A stretch of DNA of 64,000 bases from Saccharomonospora piscinae (lineage in GTDB: Bacteria > Actinomycetota > Actinomycetes > Mycobacteriales > Pseudonocardiaceae), in the NCBI RefSeq assembly GCF_005862235.1, contig NZ_VCEK01000001.1, positions 124,001 through 188,000 of the forward strand, in the 5' to 3' direction. Positions 35,515 through 45,221 of the stretch are shown in pieces. A program made the position numbers and the translations under genes. A model generated the notes under the pieces. The model saw only the letters and a program-made list of their open reading frames with translations, made no database searches and was not told where the DNA came from. How positions within the stretch are numbered: position 1 is the first letter of the stretch; the number at the start of each line of letters is the position of its first letter.

Positions 35515-36726
35515 TCAGGGCCGGATGACATAGGCGATGCCGCCGGGGCCACCGGCGAGGGCGCCATCGGCGGTGTGCCGGAGGGTGCGCTGCCACACCG
35601 TCTCGAACTGGTCGCGGTGGTAGACCCTGCGCACCTGCTCGTTGCTGTCCGAGGCCGGGTCGTTCACGATGACGTCGCCCTCGGCGGTGAATCCGATGAC
35701 GACCATGAGGTGCCCGTCGGTGCCGTACCCCGCGCCGTCGAGTTCGCTCTCCAGGAACGACACCGAGGTGATCACCGGGACACCGCGGGCGATGTAGTTC
35801 TCCAGCTCGGCCAGCGAGTGCAGCCTGGTGACGTGGCCCCGCAGCCCGTAGTGGGCGGCGTAGGCGGTGTTGAACGGCCAGTTGCCGGTGCCCTCGTAGG
35901 CGTAGTCGTAGGTGTGGCGGGCGGCGTGGGCGACCGTGGGATCGACGTAGTCGTCGGGCAGCCACGCGAGATCCTGTTCATCGGGGCCGCGGCCCCAGTA
36001 CTCGACGACCATCTCGGTGGACGTCGGGCTGCACCAGCTCTGCCCCCCGCCGCCGTACTCGGGATAGTGGCCGGAGTGCACGTTCTGCGCGTAACGCGGC
36101 ACGGCCAGCTCGGTGCCGCGCGCCGCGCCGGGCGCGGACGTCGGCACCTCGAAGCGATCCGGCACGGTCGAGGTCATCGCACCCACCGCGCGCACGACGG
36201 GCGTGGCGCCCGTGTCCTCGTCGCCGTGCAGCGTGACCCGGACCTGGTAGGAGCGAAACGCCACGCCGTCGTTCGCGGCGAGGGTGTCGACGTAGACGGC
36301 CGCGTGCTCGTCGCTCTGGCCCGGCGTGGTCGTGCGTTCGATGTCGCCGTCGCCGTAGGCCCAGGTGCCGAGCGTGTACCACGGCGTGCGGTCGCCGGAG
36401 CCGGTGCGGGCGGTGACCTCGATCTTCAGCCACGTGCCGTCGGGCGTGGTGGCGTTCCACGAGGTGATCAGCTCTGTGGCGTCGAAACCGGGGGAGTACC
36501 ACGGCGAGAGCCAGGTTCCGGTATCGGTGCTGCCCGGCGGCCGCGACAGTCGCAACCCCTTCCCGGTGGCCGCGACGCCGTCGGTGGCGCCGTCGTGGAA
36601 GGCCGAGACCCCGGACCACTCGTGGTAGTCGATCTCCTCCTCTCCCGGGCTCGCCGCGGCGGCGGGCGTGAGGGTGGCCGCGACGGTGGCGGCGGAGAGA
36701 GCGAACGACGTCAGGCTCCTGCGCAT
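35515..36726 (-). CDS. Secreted C39-family papain-like peptidase
   Basis: 403 residues. Signal peptide MRRSLTSFALSAATVAATLT with cleavage near AAA. About 30-200 is a beta-rich accessory domain. The C39-like domain starts near YAQNVHSGHYPEYGGGGQSW, with catalytic Cys in SWCSPTSTEMVV, His in GTDGHLMVVIGF and Asp in IVNDPASDSNEQVRRVY. It probably cleaves peptides or cross-links outside the cell. Convergent with the idonate dehydrogenase pseudogene. Confidence 0.87.
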   Translation of the reverse strand: MRRSLTSFALSAATVAATLTPAAAASPGEEEIDYHEWSGVSAFHDGATDGVAATGKGLRLSRPPGSTDTGTWLSPWYSPGFDATELITSWNATTPDGTWLKIEVTARTGSGDRTPWYTLGTWAYGDGDIERTTTPGQSDEHAAVYVDTLAANDGVAFRSYQVRVTLHGDEDTGATPVVRAVGAMTSTVPDRFEVPTSAPGAARGTELAVPRYAQNVHSGHYPEYGGGGQSWCSPTSTEMVVEYWGRGPDEQDLAWLPDDYVDPTVAHAARHTYDYAYEGTGNWPFNTAYAAHYGLRGHVTRLHSLAELENYIARGVPVITSVSFLESELDGAGYGTDGHLMVVIGFTAEGDVIVNDPASDSNEQVRRVYHRDQFETVWQRTLRHTADGALAGGPGGIAYVIRP

Positions 36727-36892
36727 GGCGAGTGATTTTCATGATGTTGAAACGCCGTGTAAACCCCTTTCCGGGTGAGTGTGCGCCACAACCGGGGCGG
36801 GATCACCGCGACCGGGCGGCACGCGGGATACTCGACCCGGTGGCCGTGTGAGCGGCCGGACGACAAACCGTGTTTCTGGCGAGGAGACTTGA

Positions 36893-38806
36893 GTGACTGC
36901 CCAGATCGAGACGCACGAGTTCCAGGCGGAGGCGCGCCAGCTCCTGCAGCTGATGGTTCACTCCATCTACTCGAACAAGGACATCTTCCTGCGTGAGCTG
37001 GTGTCGAACGCCTCCGACGCGCTGGACAAGCTGCGTCTGGAGTCCTTCCGCGACAAGGATCTCGACGCCGACATCGACGACCTGCGCATCGACCTGGAAG
37101 TCGACCGGGTCGCGCGCACGCTCACGGTGCGCGACAACGGCATCGGCATGTCCCGGGACGAGGTGGTGGACCTCATCGGCACCATCGCCAAATCGGGGAC
37201 GGCGGAGCTGCTGCGCTCGCTGCGGGAGGCGAAGCAGGCCGACGGTGCCGCCGCGAGCGAACTGATCGGCCAGTTCGGCGTCGGGTTCTACTCGGCCTTC
37301 ATGGTGGCCGACTCGGTGACGCTGGTGACCCGCAAGGCCGGACAGGCCGAAGCCGTCCGCTGGGCTTCCGACGGTACCGGCACCTACACGCTCGAACCCG
37401 TCGCCGACGCACCCCAGGGCACCGCGGTGACCCTGCACCTCAAGCCCGAGGACGCCGAGGACCACCTGCACGACTACACCGCCGAGTCCGTCCTCCGCGA
37501 GATCGTGCGCCGCTACTCCGACTTCGTGACGTGGCCGATCCGGCTGGAGGTCGAGCGGACCGACGAGGACGGCACGACCACCCGCGAGTGGGAGACCGTC
37601 AACTCGCGCAAGGCGTTGTGGGCCCGGCCGAAGGACGAGGTCTCCGACGAGGAGTACCGCGAGTTCTACAAGCACATCAGCCACGACTGGCTCGACCCGC
37701 TGCGCACCATCTCGGTGCGGGCGGAGGGCACCTTCGAGTACCAGGCGCTGTTGTTCCTGCCGTCCCGCGCGCCGGCCGACCTCTACTACCGCGACGCCAA
37801 GCGCGGGGTCCAGCTCTACGTCAAGCGGGTGTTCATCATGGACAACTGCGAGGCGCTGGTGCCCGACTACCTGCGCTTCGTGAAGGGCGTGGTGGACGCG
37901 CAGGACCTGTCGCTCAACGTCTCCCGCGAGATCCTGCAGCAGGACCGGCACATTCAGCTCATGCGCCGCCGCCTGGTGAAGAAGGTACTGGCCGAGGTCA
38001 AGGCCATGATGAGCGACGACCGCGCGAACTACGACACGTTCTGGCGGGAGTTCGGCAGCGTGCTCAAGGAGGGGCTGGTCGAGGACCCGGACAACAGCAA
38101 GGCCATCCTCGACGTCGCGTCGTTCGCGTCCACACACGACGCGGAGGAGCCCACGACGCTGCGGGACTACGTCGAGCGGACCGGCGAGGGCCAGGACCAC
38201 ATCTACTACCTCACCGGCGCGTCCCGCTCGATGATCGAGAACTCGCCGCACATGGAGGCGTTCCGCGCCAAGGGCCTCGAGGTGCTGGTGCTGACCGATC
38301 CGATCGACGAGTTCTGGGTCGAGCAGGTCGGCGAGTACGAGGGCAAGACGTTCCAGTCGATCGCCAAGGGCCAGGTCGACCTGGACGGCGACGGCGAGGA
38401 CTCCGCGGAGGCGGACAAGCCCGACGAGAGCGAGTTCGACGCGCTGCGAGAGTGGCTGAGTACGGCGCTGGCGGACGACGTGAAGGAAGTGCGGCTGTCG
38501 AGCAGGCTGACGAGCTCGCCCGCCTGCCTCGTCGGCGACACCCACGACCTCCCGCCCGCGTTGGTGCGGATGTACCAGCAGGCCGGGCAGGAGGTGCCCG
38601 TGGCCAAGCGCATCCTGGAGCTGAACCCGAAGCACGCGCTGGTGACGTCGTTGCGGGACGCCCACGGCGCGGGGGCGGAGGAGGCGGCGCTGCGCGAGAC
38701 CGCCGAGTTGCTGCACGGCATGGCGTTGCTGGCTGAGGGCAGCGAACTGCCCGACCCCCAGCGCTTCACCACGGTGCTCGCGAGCCGGCTGACCGGAGCG
38801 CTGTAG
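36893..38806 (+). CDS. htpG: Molecular chaperone HtpG (Hsp90)
   Basis: 637 residues from GTG 36893 with GAGGAG upstream. The GHKL ATPase motifs are in order: [44 protein letters not shown]. The middle domain has [20 protein letters not shown] and [14 protein letters not shown]; the C-terminal dimerisation domain ends at the 17-bp-stem hairpin. Cytosolic, ATP-driven folding of client proteins. No HAIR or CIRCE element was recognised upstream. Confidence 0.97.
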
Positions 38807-38807
38807 C

Positions 38808-38863
38808 GAGATCCCCGCCGACGGTCACTACAGATGTAGTACGTGGCCGTCGGCGGGGATCTC
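38808..38863. terminator. Long hairpin after htpG
   Basis: GAGATCCCCGCCGACGG (38808-38824) pairs perfectly with 38847-38863. The loop itself folds: CAC/GTG, then CTACA-GA-TGTAG. It begins 1 bp after the htpG stop. There is no T-run on either side, so this would be a bidirectional, U-less actinobacterial type. The right arm is also the end of an apparent minus-strand reading frame. Confidence 0.65.
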
Positions 38864-38938
38864 CGCGCCCGCGTCCAGCACCGCGCGGTGCTCCGGCGAG
38901 GCCGGGTCGAGCACCGGATCGGTCCCGGCTTTAGCCCG
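38828..38938 (-). pseudogene. Possible 3' remnant of a minus-strand gene
   Basis: The minus strand reads AKAGTDPVLDPASPEHRAVL followed by DAGAEIPADGHVLHL and a TAG at 38828-38830. Third codon positions are mostly G/C, as in real genes of this window. No start is visible, and the frame would run back into the CoA-transferase gene, so at best it is a fragment. I do not recognise the protein. Confidence 0.3.
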
Positions 38939-38991
38939 CCTGGCGCAGTGGATGCGGGGCTGGGTTGGGCGCCGCGCACTAGGGTGGCGGC

Positions 38992-40443
38992 ATGCGGCCA
39001 CCCGATCGCGTCACCGACGCTTTCCTGGGCATCATGTGGGCAGTGCTGGGCGGTGATCCGGACCGGCTCGGCCGCGTCGAGTGCCGTGGTGAGGCGGCGT
39101 TGCCCTCGGTGTTCCCGGTGTCCGAACTGGCCACCGCCGCCGTGGCGGTGACGGGATGCGCCGTGGCCGAACTCGTCGAGGCGGTAGGCGTCGGGACGGG
39201 CCGATCCCACGTGCGGGTCGACAAGGAGGCCGCCTCGGCGTGGTTCGGCTTCTCGTTGCGTCCCGACGGCTGGCGGCTTCCGGCGGCCTGGGATCCGATC
39301 GCGGGCAACTACGAGTGCGCCGACGGCTGGATCCGCCTTCACACCAACGTTCCCGCGCACCGCGACGCCGCGCTCGACGTGCTCGGCGTGCCCGGCTCAC
39401 GCGACGAGGTGGCCGCCGCGTGCCGGGCCTACCGGGCTGAGGAGCTGGAGGATCTGGTCGTCGCACGCGGCGGCTGCGCGGGTGCGATGCGCACGCTCGC
39501 CGACTGGCGACGGCATCCGCAGGGCCGGGCGGTGGCGGACGCGCCGCTGCTCACCCGCGAGCCGACCGCGCCCCGCGACAACGGCTTGTCGCAGTGGGCA
39601 CAGGGGGCACAGTGGGTTCCCACCGAACGGCGTCCGCTCACCGGAATCCGGGTGCTGGACCTGACCCGGGTGCTCGCCGGGCCGGTCGCCACCCGCACGC
39701 TGGCGGGACTGGGCGCCACCGTGCTGCGGCTCGACCCGCCGGGCTGGGAGGAACCCGGCCTGGTTCCCGAGGTCACGGCGGGCAAGCGGTGCGCCCGGCT
39801 GGACTTCCGGACCGAGGCGGGGCGCGAGCACCTCGACACGCTGCTCGCGGAGGCCGATGTCGTTGTCCACAGCCTCCGCCCCGGCGCCCTCGACCGCGCG
39901 GGGCTCGGCGCCGAGCGCCGATCGCGGCTGCGTCCGGGACTCGTCGACGTCGCACTCAGCGCCTACGGCCCCGCTAGACCGTGGGCGCACCGCCGTGGTT
40001 TCGACAGCGTCGTGCAGCTGACCTCCGGGCTCGCCGCCGAGGGCGCCCGCCGCGCGGGCACGGACGGACCGTCGTCGCTGCCGGTGCAGGCGCTCGACCA
40101 CGCGGCGGGCTGGTTGCTGGCGGCCGCGACCCTGCGCGGTCTCGCCGAGCGCCATCGCGGACGCGGTGGCACCAGGGTGCGCACCTCGCTCGCCGGGATG
40201 GCCCGGCTGCTCGCGGGCACACCACCCGCCACCACCGCGCCGGAGCTCGATCCCGCGTCGGTGCCGGAGGGCCCCGGCACCGAGCACACCGACTGGGGAC
40301 CCGCCCGGCGCGTGATCCCGCCGTTCACCGTGGTGGGCGGTGCCCGGACCACCCTGCGGTTCGCGCGTGGCGCCGTCAAACTGGGCCACGACGAGCCGAG
40401 CTGGACGGCGACGGACATCCCGTCCGCGTCCGGGCGCGGTTAG
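38992..40443 (+). CDS. Class III CoA-transferase (CaiB/BaiF family)
   Basis: 483 residues, longer than the usual about 400 because of an N-terminal region of about 200 residues that is itself CaiB-like (IAGNYECADGWIRLHTNVPA). The standard part begins at PLTGIRVLDLTRVLAGPVAT, continues with LGATVLRLDPPGWEEP and KRCARLDFRTEAGREHLDTL, and includes SLRPGALDRAGLG and VALSAYG. Likely moves CoA between carboxylic acids; substrates unknown. It is followed by a MarR gene that may control it. Confidence 0.87.
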   Translation: MRPPDRVTDAFLGIMWAVLGGDPDRLGRVECRGEAALPSVFPVSELATAAVAVTGCAVAELVEAVGVGTGRSHVRVDKEAASAWFGFSLRPDGWRLPAAWDPIAGNYECADGWIRLHTNVPAHRDAALDVLGVPGSRDEVAAACRAYRAEELEDLVVARGGCAGAMRTLADWRRHPQGRAVADAPLLTREPTAPRDNGLSQWAQGAQWVPTERRPLTGIRVLDLTRVLAGPVATRTLAGLGATVLRLDPPGWEEPGLVPEVTAGKRCARLDFRTEAGREHLDTLLAEADVVVHSLRPGALDRAGLGAERRSRLRPGLVDVALSAYGPARPWAHRRGFDSVVQLTSGLAAEGARRAGTDGPSSLPVQALDHAAGWLLAAATLRGLAERHRGRGGTRVRTSLAGMARLLAGTPPATTAPELDPASVPEGPGTEHTDWGPARRVIPPFTVVGGARTTLRFARGAVKLGHDEPSWTATDIPSASGRG

Positions 40444-40456
40444 CTGGGATGGCCGA

Positions 40457-40499
40457 TCAAGTCGAGCCGGGGTGACCCGAAGGGGGCACCCGGACTTGA
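40457..40499 (+). terminator. Stem-loop after the CoA-transferase gene
   Basis: TCAAGTC (40457-40463) pairs with GACTTGA (40493-40499), and CCGGGGTG / CACCCGG extend the stem with a 3-nt bulge. It begins 14 bp after the stop. Probable terminator, no T-run. Confidence 0.5.
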
Positions 40500-40585
40500 C
40501 GCCTCGGGCGTGCCGGATCGAAGCTGGTCGCCGACCTTCCCGGGAGGACCAGTGACTGACGTGGGCGCGGTGCTGCCGCGAACCG

Positions 40586-41059
40586 GTGTGCGTGGGCAGC
40601 GATAGCGTGGAGCGTTCGCACCCCGGCGCCGTCCCTCCCGGCGGCGAGTTCGACCTCACCGACACCGCCCTGTACTGGCTGGTGTTGCTGGCCCGGCTGC
40701 GCCGCAACGAACTGGCGCGGGACCTGTCCCGCCTCGGCGTTTACAGCGGGCAGGAGCAGGTGCTGCTCCAGCGCTGGGACGACACCGGCTTCGCGCAGGC
40801 CGACCTCGCCGAGCGGGTGCAGGCCGTGCCCGCGACGGTGACGAAGATGGTGCAGCGGCTCGAACGCGCCGGCCTCGTCCGTCGAGAACGGCGCGCCGGG
40901 CGACGGGGCGGCACGGTGCTGCTGACCGAGCACGGCTGGACGGTGCGGGCCGAGGTCCGGACGCTGTGGTCACGGGCCGAGGAACGGCTCGTCGAGAACC
41001 TGAGCGGCACCGAATACGCGACCCTGCGGGCGCTGCTGGTGAAGATGTGTGAGAACTGA
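40586..41059 (+). CDS. MarR family transcriptional regulator
   Basis: 157 residues from GTG 40586 (GTG 40592 possible). Winged HTH: LLQRWDDTGFAQADLAERVQ, then recognition helix VPATVTKMVQRLERAGLVRR and the wing RRAGRRGGTVLLTEHG. LYWLVLLARLRRNELARDLS forms the N-terminal dimer helix. The ligand and targets are unknown; the adjacent CoA-transferase gene is the best candidate target. Confidence 0.88.
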   Translation: MCVGSDSVERSHPGAVPPGGEFDLTDTALYWLVLLARLRRNELARDLSRLGVYSGQEQVLLQRWDDTGFAQADLAERVQAVPATVTKMVQRLERAGLVRRERRAGRRGGTVLLTEHGWTVRAEVRTLWSRAEERLVENLSGTEYATLRALLVKMCEN

Positions 41060-41075
41060 GCGGTCGAGCGCGCGG

Positions 41076-41291
41076 TCAGATCGCCTCCAGGACGAAGAAC
41101 AGGAAACACAGGAAGACCGGCTTTTCCGCCAGTTCGCCGGGGAAACGCTCATGCGCGCCCGGAGCCGGAGGCGGCTCACTGACCACAGCTGTCCGGAATC
41201 CGGCTGCGGCGAAGGCATCGGTCATCGCGTGCAGTGGCCGGTGCCAGTAGGTGAGGACGGCGCGCTGCCCGTCGAAGGTGTGCTCGGTGGA
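41076..41291 (-). pseudogene. 3' remnant of a SAM-dependent methyltransferase
   Basis: 71 codons plus stop read TYWHRPLHAMTDAFAAAGFR, then VVSEPPPAPGAHERFPGELA and FLCFLFFVLEAI, the usual C-terminus of class I methyltransferases. An in-frame TAG at 41292-41294 ends the frame upstream, and no SAM-binding motif is found before it. The rest of 41292-41575 shows no gene. Confidence 0.7.
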
Positions 41292-41575
41292 CTACCGTCG
41301 GCGGAGGCATTGGAACTCTCGGAGACGGAAGTCATGGGGTCCATTCTGGCACACTCGGGGGCCGGTGAACCGGAAAAACAATCCGCGGGCCGCTGGCCCT
41401 TCGTCAATGTTTCCAACCCGTTCACGAACCAGATTCACACCACCTCCGTCTCGGTTTAGCTGGCTAAAACAGCGGTCCCTTTTCCGGTTACAGTGGGCTG
41501 CCACCGTCGGGTGGCCGCACGGTGTTCGGCGACCGCGTCCCGCGCTCGGCGGTATGGGTGGGAAAGGCGGTGGAG

Positions 41576-42214
41576 ATGTGTTCGGCCGGGGCCGGTGCTG
41601 CGGTGCCCTCCTCGCGCGCGCCCGGCAGGCCCCGCAGCGAGCGGGCGAGTCAGGCGATTCTGCGCGCGGCCGTCGACCTGTTGCTGGAGGGCGTGCCGGT
41701 CGAGGCGTTGTCCACCGAGGCCGTCGTGGCGAGGGCCGGGGTCGGCAAGGCGACGCTGTACCGCCGGTGGCCGAACAAGGAGGCCGTCCTGCGCGACGTG
41801 CTGGAGTCGCTCACCGAGGCTCCGGTCCGGCCACCCGGCGCTGACCTGCGGGAAGACCTCGTCGTGCTGGTCCACGAGCTGTGCCGGTGGCTGGTGGAGT
41901 CCCGGTCGGGCCGGTTACTGCCCCGGCTGCTGGGCACGCCGGAGCTGTATGCGCGCTACGTCCACCTCGTGATCGAGCCTCGGGTGAGCGCCATCCGCGA
42001 TGTGCTGTGTGCGGGCGTGCGGACCGGGGCGCTCGCGCCGCACAGCCAGACCGAGATGCTGCTGACCATGCTCACCGGTCCCGTGCTGTCCCGCGTCGTG
42101 CTCTGCTCGGCCGTGCCGGGCAGCCCCGACGACCTGCGTGACGGCCGCTTCGCGGCGCGCCTTGTCGATCACGTGCTGGCCGGGCACGTCATCGCACGGA
42201 ACCAGCTTTCGTGA
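41576..42214 (+). CDS. TetR family transcriptional regulator
   Basis: 212 residues from ATG 41576 with AAGG upstream. HTH at about 25-70: AILRAAVDLLLEGVPVEALS, then ARAGVGKATLYRRWPNKEAV. The C-terminal part is the TetR_C ligand domain (LLPRLLGTPELYARYVHLVI). It is immediately upstream of the spore-pigment PKS genes, with 178 bp between, so it may regulate them. Confidence 0.9.
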   Translation: MCSAGAGAAVPSSRAPGRPRSERASQAILRAAVDLLLEGVPVEALSTEAVVARAGVGKATLYRRWPNKEAVLRDVLESLTEAPVRPPGADLREDLVVLVHELCRWLVESRSGRLLPRLLGTPELYARYVHLVIEPRVSAIRDVLCAGVRTGALAPHSQTEMLLTMLTGPVLSRVVLCSAVPGSPDDLRDGRFAARLVDHVLAGHVIARNQLS

Positions 42215-42392
42215 ATAGTCCTCGAATTCGCTTCTGTCAGAAATACGGATCGGTGGCGTATTGGTAAAATCGATCCGGATCGGGTCCGTTCCTTTTCCTG
42301 TCGACCGTTTTTCGTATTGACTTTCACTGTTCGCGTGGTTGAGTCTGGATAGGAAGTTCCCACTCCGATCCACAGTGGACAGGAGGCATCGC
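42215..42392 (+). promoter_or_regulatory. AT-richer leader/promoter region of the PKS operon
   Basis: This 178-bp stretch is clearly less GC-rich than its surroundings and precedes eight tightly packed genes. It includes TTGACT at 42317-42322, but no -10 box at usual spacing, so no promoter can be fixed. An AGGAGG ribosome site ends the region. Confidence 0.4.
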
Positions 42393-42740
42393 ATGAGCAC
42401 CGGACCCGCGTACCGCGTCCTGTACCTGCTGACGCTCAAGCCGGGTGCGGAGGACGCGTTCCTGGCCGCCTACGAATCGGTGCGCTGGCTCGTGGCCCGT
42501 ACCCCGGGCCATCTCGGCGACCAGGTGTGCCAGTCCACCGACTCGCCCGGCGAGTGGTTGATCACCAGCCAGTGGCGCAGCGCCGAGGACTTCCTCGCGT
42601 GGGAACGCACCCCAGAGCACCAGGCACTCGCCGCACCGATGATGGCCACGGTCGCCCGGCGGAAATCCCTGCGCTACACCATCCACCGTGACACCGCGCG
42701 CGCGGAGACCGGAGGGGCGCCGTGGAACGACACGCCCTGA
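42393..42740 (+). CDS. Antibiotic-biosynthesis-monooxygenase-fold protein of the PKS locus
   Basis: 115 residues from ATG 42393, AGGAGG 6 nt upstream. ABM-type ferredoxin-like fold: RVLYLLTLKPGAEDAFLAAY, HLGDQVCQSTDSPGEWLITS, WRSAEDFLAWERTPEHQAL. Such small proteins act as cofactor-free oxygenases or cyclases on aromatic polyketides. It overlaps the SchA/CurD gene by 19 nt in a different frame. The two together may equal one longer WhiE ORFI-type protein elsewhere. Confidence 0.8.
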   Translation: MSTGPAYRVLYLLTLKPGAEDAFLAAYESVRWLVARTPGHLGDQVCQSTDSPGEWLITSQWRSAEDFLAWERTPEHQALAAPMMATVARRKSLRYTIHRDTARAETGGAPWNDTP

Positions 42741-43447
42741 CCTTCCCGGTGCGGCCCGGTACCGAGGCCGCCGCGCGCGAGGTCCTGCGCCGTTACCCAC
42801 GGCCGGATCCGGATGCCGGCGACGGCGCCCGATTGCTCGCGACCTCGGTCTTCTGCTGGCGCAACCACGTGGTGCGCGTCATGGACGTGCGCGGACCACT
42901 GCCGGCGATCATGCGGCACGTGGCGGCTGATCCGGCGATCCGGCGAACGGAGGAGGCGTTGAACCCGCTGCTCGCACGACGCCGGGATCTGAGTGACCCC
43001 GAGGCGGTGCGGGCGTTCTTCGCCCACGCGCTGATGTCCCGGGTGGCGCACCAGGCCGCGGTGCCCGACTCCCGCATCGGGCGCCCGCCGCGCACCCGCG
43101 TGGCCCTGCGCTACCCGGTCCGGCCCGGTCAGGGAGCCGCGCTCGCGCGCGTGCTGGCCTGGGGCCAGTCGTCGCCGCTCGCCACCGGAGCGCGGTCGGG
43201 AGTGGCGGGCACGACGGTGTTCCGGCACGGCGACCTCGTGATCCGCGTGTTCGACGTGATCGGCGACCCCGACGTGACGTTCGCGCGGCTCGGCAGGGCG
43301 GCGCTCGGGGCGCCGACCGTCTCCGCGCTGGAGAGCGTGCTGGAGCCGGGCTGGGAGCTGGCCACCACCGCCGGGATCACCCGGTTTCTCACCGAGCACC
43401 GGCTGCCGCTGGTGACCCACCGCGAGGCAGGCGTCGCGGGCCCGTGA
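42722..43447 (+). CDS. SchA/CurD-like protein (WhiE ORFI type)
   Basis: 241 residues from GTG 42722. Two similar halves: [20 protein letters not shown] with [20 protein letters not shown], and [20 protein letters not shown] with [20 protein letters not shown]. This internal duplication is the SchA/CurD pattern, found in spore-pigment clusters. Biochemical role unknown. It ends in GTGA overlap with an upstream alternative start of the cupin gene. Confidence 0.82.
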   Translation: MERHALTFPVRPGTEAAAREVLRRYPRPDPDAGDGARLLATSVFCWRNHVVRVMDVRGPLPAIMRHVAADPAIRRTEEALNPLLARRRDLSDPEAVRAFFAHALMSRVAHQAAVPDSRIGRPPRTRVALRYPVRPGQGAALARVLAWGQSSPLATGARSGVAGTTVFRHGDLVIRVFDVIGDPDVTFARLGRAALGAPTVSALESVLEPGWELATTAGITRFLTEHRLPLVTHREAGVAGP

Positions 43448-43491
43448 CCCGCACCGTCCTTTCCCTACCGTTCGTGTCGTCAGGAGTGATC

Positions 43492-43956
43492 ATGGTGGAC
43501 GCAACCGAGTCGCCCGTCGAGCCGGGCCCCGTACCGGTGCGGCAGCGGCCCGCACATCGCCCGCTCTACCGGGTACACGAGTCGGAGGTTCCCGCGGACC
43601 GCCGCCGGGGCGGTGAGATCCGGACCCTGCTCAGCCCGCGCAACGCCGGTTCGGTCTCCGGGTTCTCCGGTGTGGCACGCCTGGCGCCGGGCGAGCGGAT
43701 CGCCGAGCACTACCACCCGTACTCGGAGGAGTTTCTCTACGTCGTGGAGGGTTCGCTGACCGTCGACCTCGACGGGCAGCCGTGGCGGCTGCGCCCCGGT
43801 GACGCGCTGCTCGTGCCGCCGGGTACCCGGCACCGGCTGCGCAACGACGGCACCGCCGCCGCCAGAGCCGTCTTCCACCTCGGCCCCCTGGCCCCGCGCC
43901 CCGAGCTGGGACACGTCGACACCGAGTCCACCGAGTCAGGGGGAGGAAGCCGGTGA
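43492..43956 (+). CDS. Cupin protein of the pigment locus (WhiE ORFII type)
   Basis: 154 residues from ATG 43492, chosen because AGGAG lies 6 nt upstream; GTG 43444, overlapping the previous stop, is also open. The cupin motif is complete: [19 protein letters not shown], then [19 protein letters not shown], with metal ligands His, His, Glu, His. WhiE ORFII homologues sit in this place in all spore-pigment loci known to me. Overlaps KS-alpha by 4 nt. Confidence 0.88.
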   Translation: MVDATESPVEPGPVPVRQRPAHRPLYRVHESEVPADRRRGGEIRTLLSPRNAGSVSGFSGVARLAPGERIAEHYHPYSEEFLYVVEGSLTVDLDGQPWRLRPGDALLVPPGTRHRLRNDGTAAARAVFHLGPLAPRPELGHVDTESTESGGGSR

Positions 43957-45221
43957 CGCGGCGCGTGGCCGTCACGGGGCTCGGCGTCGTGGCGCCCGGC
44001 GGGGCCGGGGTGGCCGCGTTCTGGCGGTTGCTCACCTCGGGCACGACGGCGACCCGGGGCATCACGCTGTTCGACGCGGAGGGCTTCCGGTCCCGGATCG
44101 CCGCGGAATGCGATTTCGACCCGGTCGCCGAGGGACTGACCCCGGCTGAGTGCGCGCGGCTCGACCGGCACGCGCAGCTGGGACTCGTCGCGGCGCGCGA
44201 GGCCGTCGACGACTCCGGCATCGAGCTGGCGCCGCTCAACCCGTGGCGGATCGGGGTCAGCATGGGCACCGCGGTCGGGTCGACGATCCGGCTGGAGGAG
44301 GGCTATGTCGAGGTGTCCGGCTCCGGGACCGAATGGCTGGTCGACCCGAGCAAAGCGGCCCCGTTTCTCTACCACGCGCTGGTGCCGAGCACCCTGTCGG
44401 CCGAGGTGGCCGACGCCGTCGGCGCGCGGGGCCCCGTGCGTACGATCTCGACGGGCTGCACGTCGGGCCTCGACGCGGTGGGCTACGGCGCGGCACTGAT
44501 CGAGGACGGGACGGCCGACGTGGTCGTGGCGGGTGCCGCCGACGCTCCCGTCTCGCCGATCACGGTGGCCTGCTTCGACGCCATCAAGGCCACGAGCACC
44601 CGCAACGACGAGCCGGAGCGCGCCAGCAGGCCGTTCGACGCGATGCGGGACGGCTTCGTGCTGGGGGAGGGCGCGGCGGCGCTCGTGCTGGAGGACCTCG
44701 ACCGGGCCCGCCGTCGTGGCGCCACCGTGTACTGCGAGGTCGCGGGGTTCGCCACGTTCGGCAACGCGCACCACATGACCGGGCTGACCGCCGACGGCGT
44801 CGAGATGGCACGGGCGATCACCACAGCGCTGCGGTGGGCGAAGGCCGCGCCGGACGAGGTCGGCTACGTCAACGCGCACGGTTCCAGCACCAAGCAGAAC
44901 GACCGCCACGAGACGGCGGCGGTCAAACGCAGTCTGGGCCAGCACGCCTACCGCACGCCGATGAGTTCGATCAAGTCGATGGTCGGGCACTCGCTCGGCG
45001 CCATCGGCAGCCTCGAACTGGTCGCCTGTGTGCTCGCGATCGACCGGAGCGTCGTGCCGCCGACGGCGAACTACGAGCACCGCGACCCCGAGTGCGATCT
45101 GGACTACGTGCCGGGCGCGGCCCGGGAGCAGGGCGTGGACCTGGTGCTGAGCGTGGGCAGCGGTTTCGGCGGGTTCCAGTCGGCAGTGGTGCTCGACGCC
45201 AGATGCCGGAGGGCGCGATGA
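43953..45221 (+). CDS. Type II PKS ketosynthase alpha (KS-alpha)
   Basis: 422 residues from GTG 43953. The active-site Cys is in [19 protein letters not shown]. The two catalytic His are in [16 protein letters not shown] and [15 protein letters not shown]. It condenses malonyl units on the ACP as a heterodimer with KS-beta. The product most similar by gene order is the WhiE spore-pigment polyketide. The stop overlaps the KS-beta start in ATGA. Confidence 0.95.
   Translation: MTRRVAVTGLGVVAPGGAGVAAFWRLLTSGTTATRGITLFDAEGFRSRIAAECDFDPVAEGLTPAECARLDRHAQLGLVAAREAVDDSGIELAPLNPWRIGVSMGTAVGSTIRLEEGYVEVSGSGTEWLVDPSKAAPFLYHALVPSTLSAEVADAVGARGPVRTISTGCTSGLDAVGYGAALIEDGTADVVVAGAADAPVSPITVACFDAIKATSTRNDEPERASRPFDAMRDGFVLGEGAAALVLEDLDRARRRGATVYCEVAGFATFGNAHHMTGLTADGVEMARAITTALRWAKAAPDEVGYVNAHGSSTKQNDRHETAAVKRSLGQHAYRTPMSSIKSMVGHSLGAIGSLELVACVLAIDRSVVPPTANYEHRDPECDLDYVPGAAREQGVDLVLSVGSGFGGFQSAVVLDARCRRAR

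Noticed and set aside
44150-45217. Extension of KS-beta into the KS-alpha gene
   Set aside because: KS family similarity begins at ATG 45218, which has GGAGG upstream; the earlier part is out-of-frame KS-alpha.
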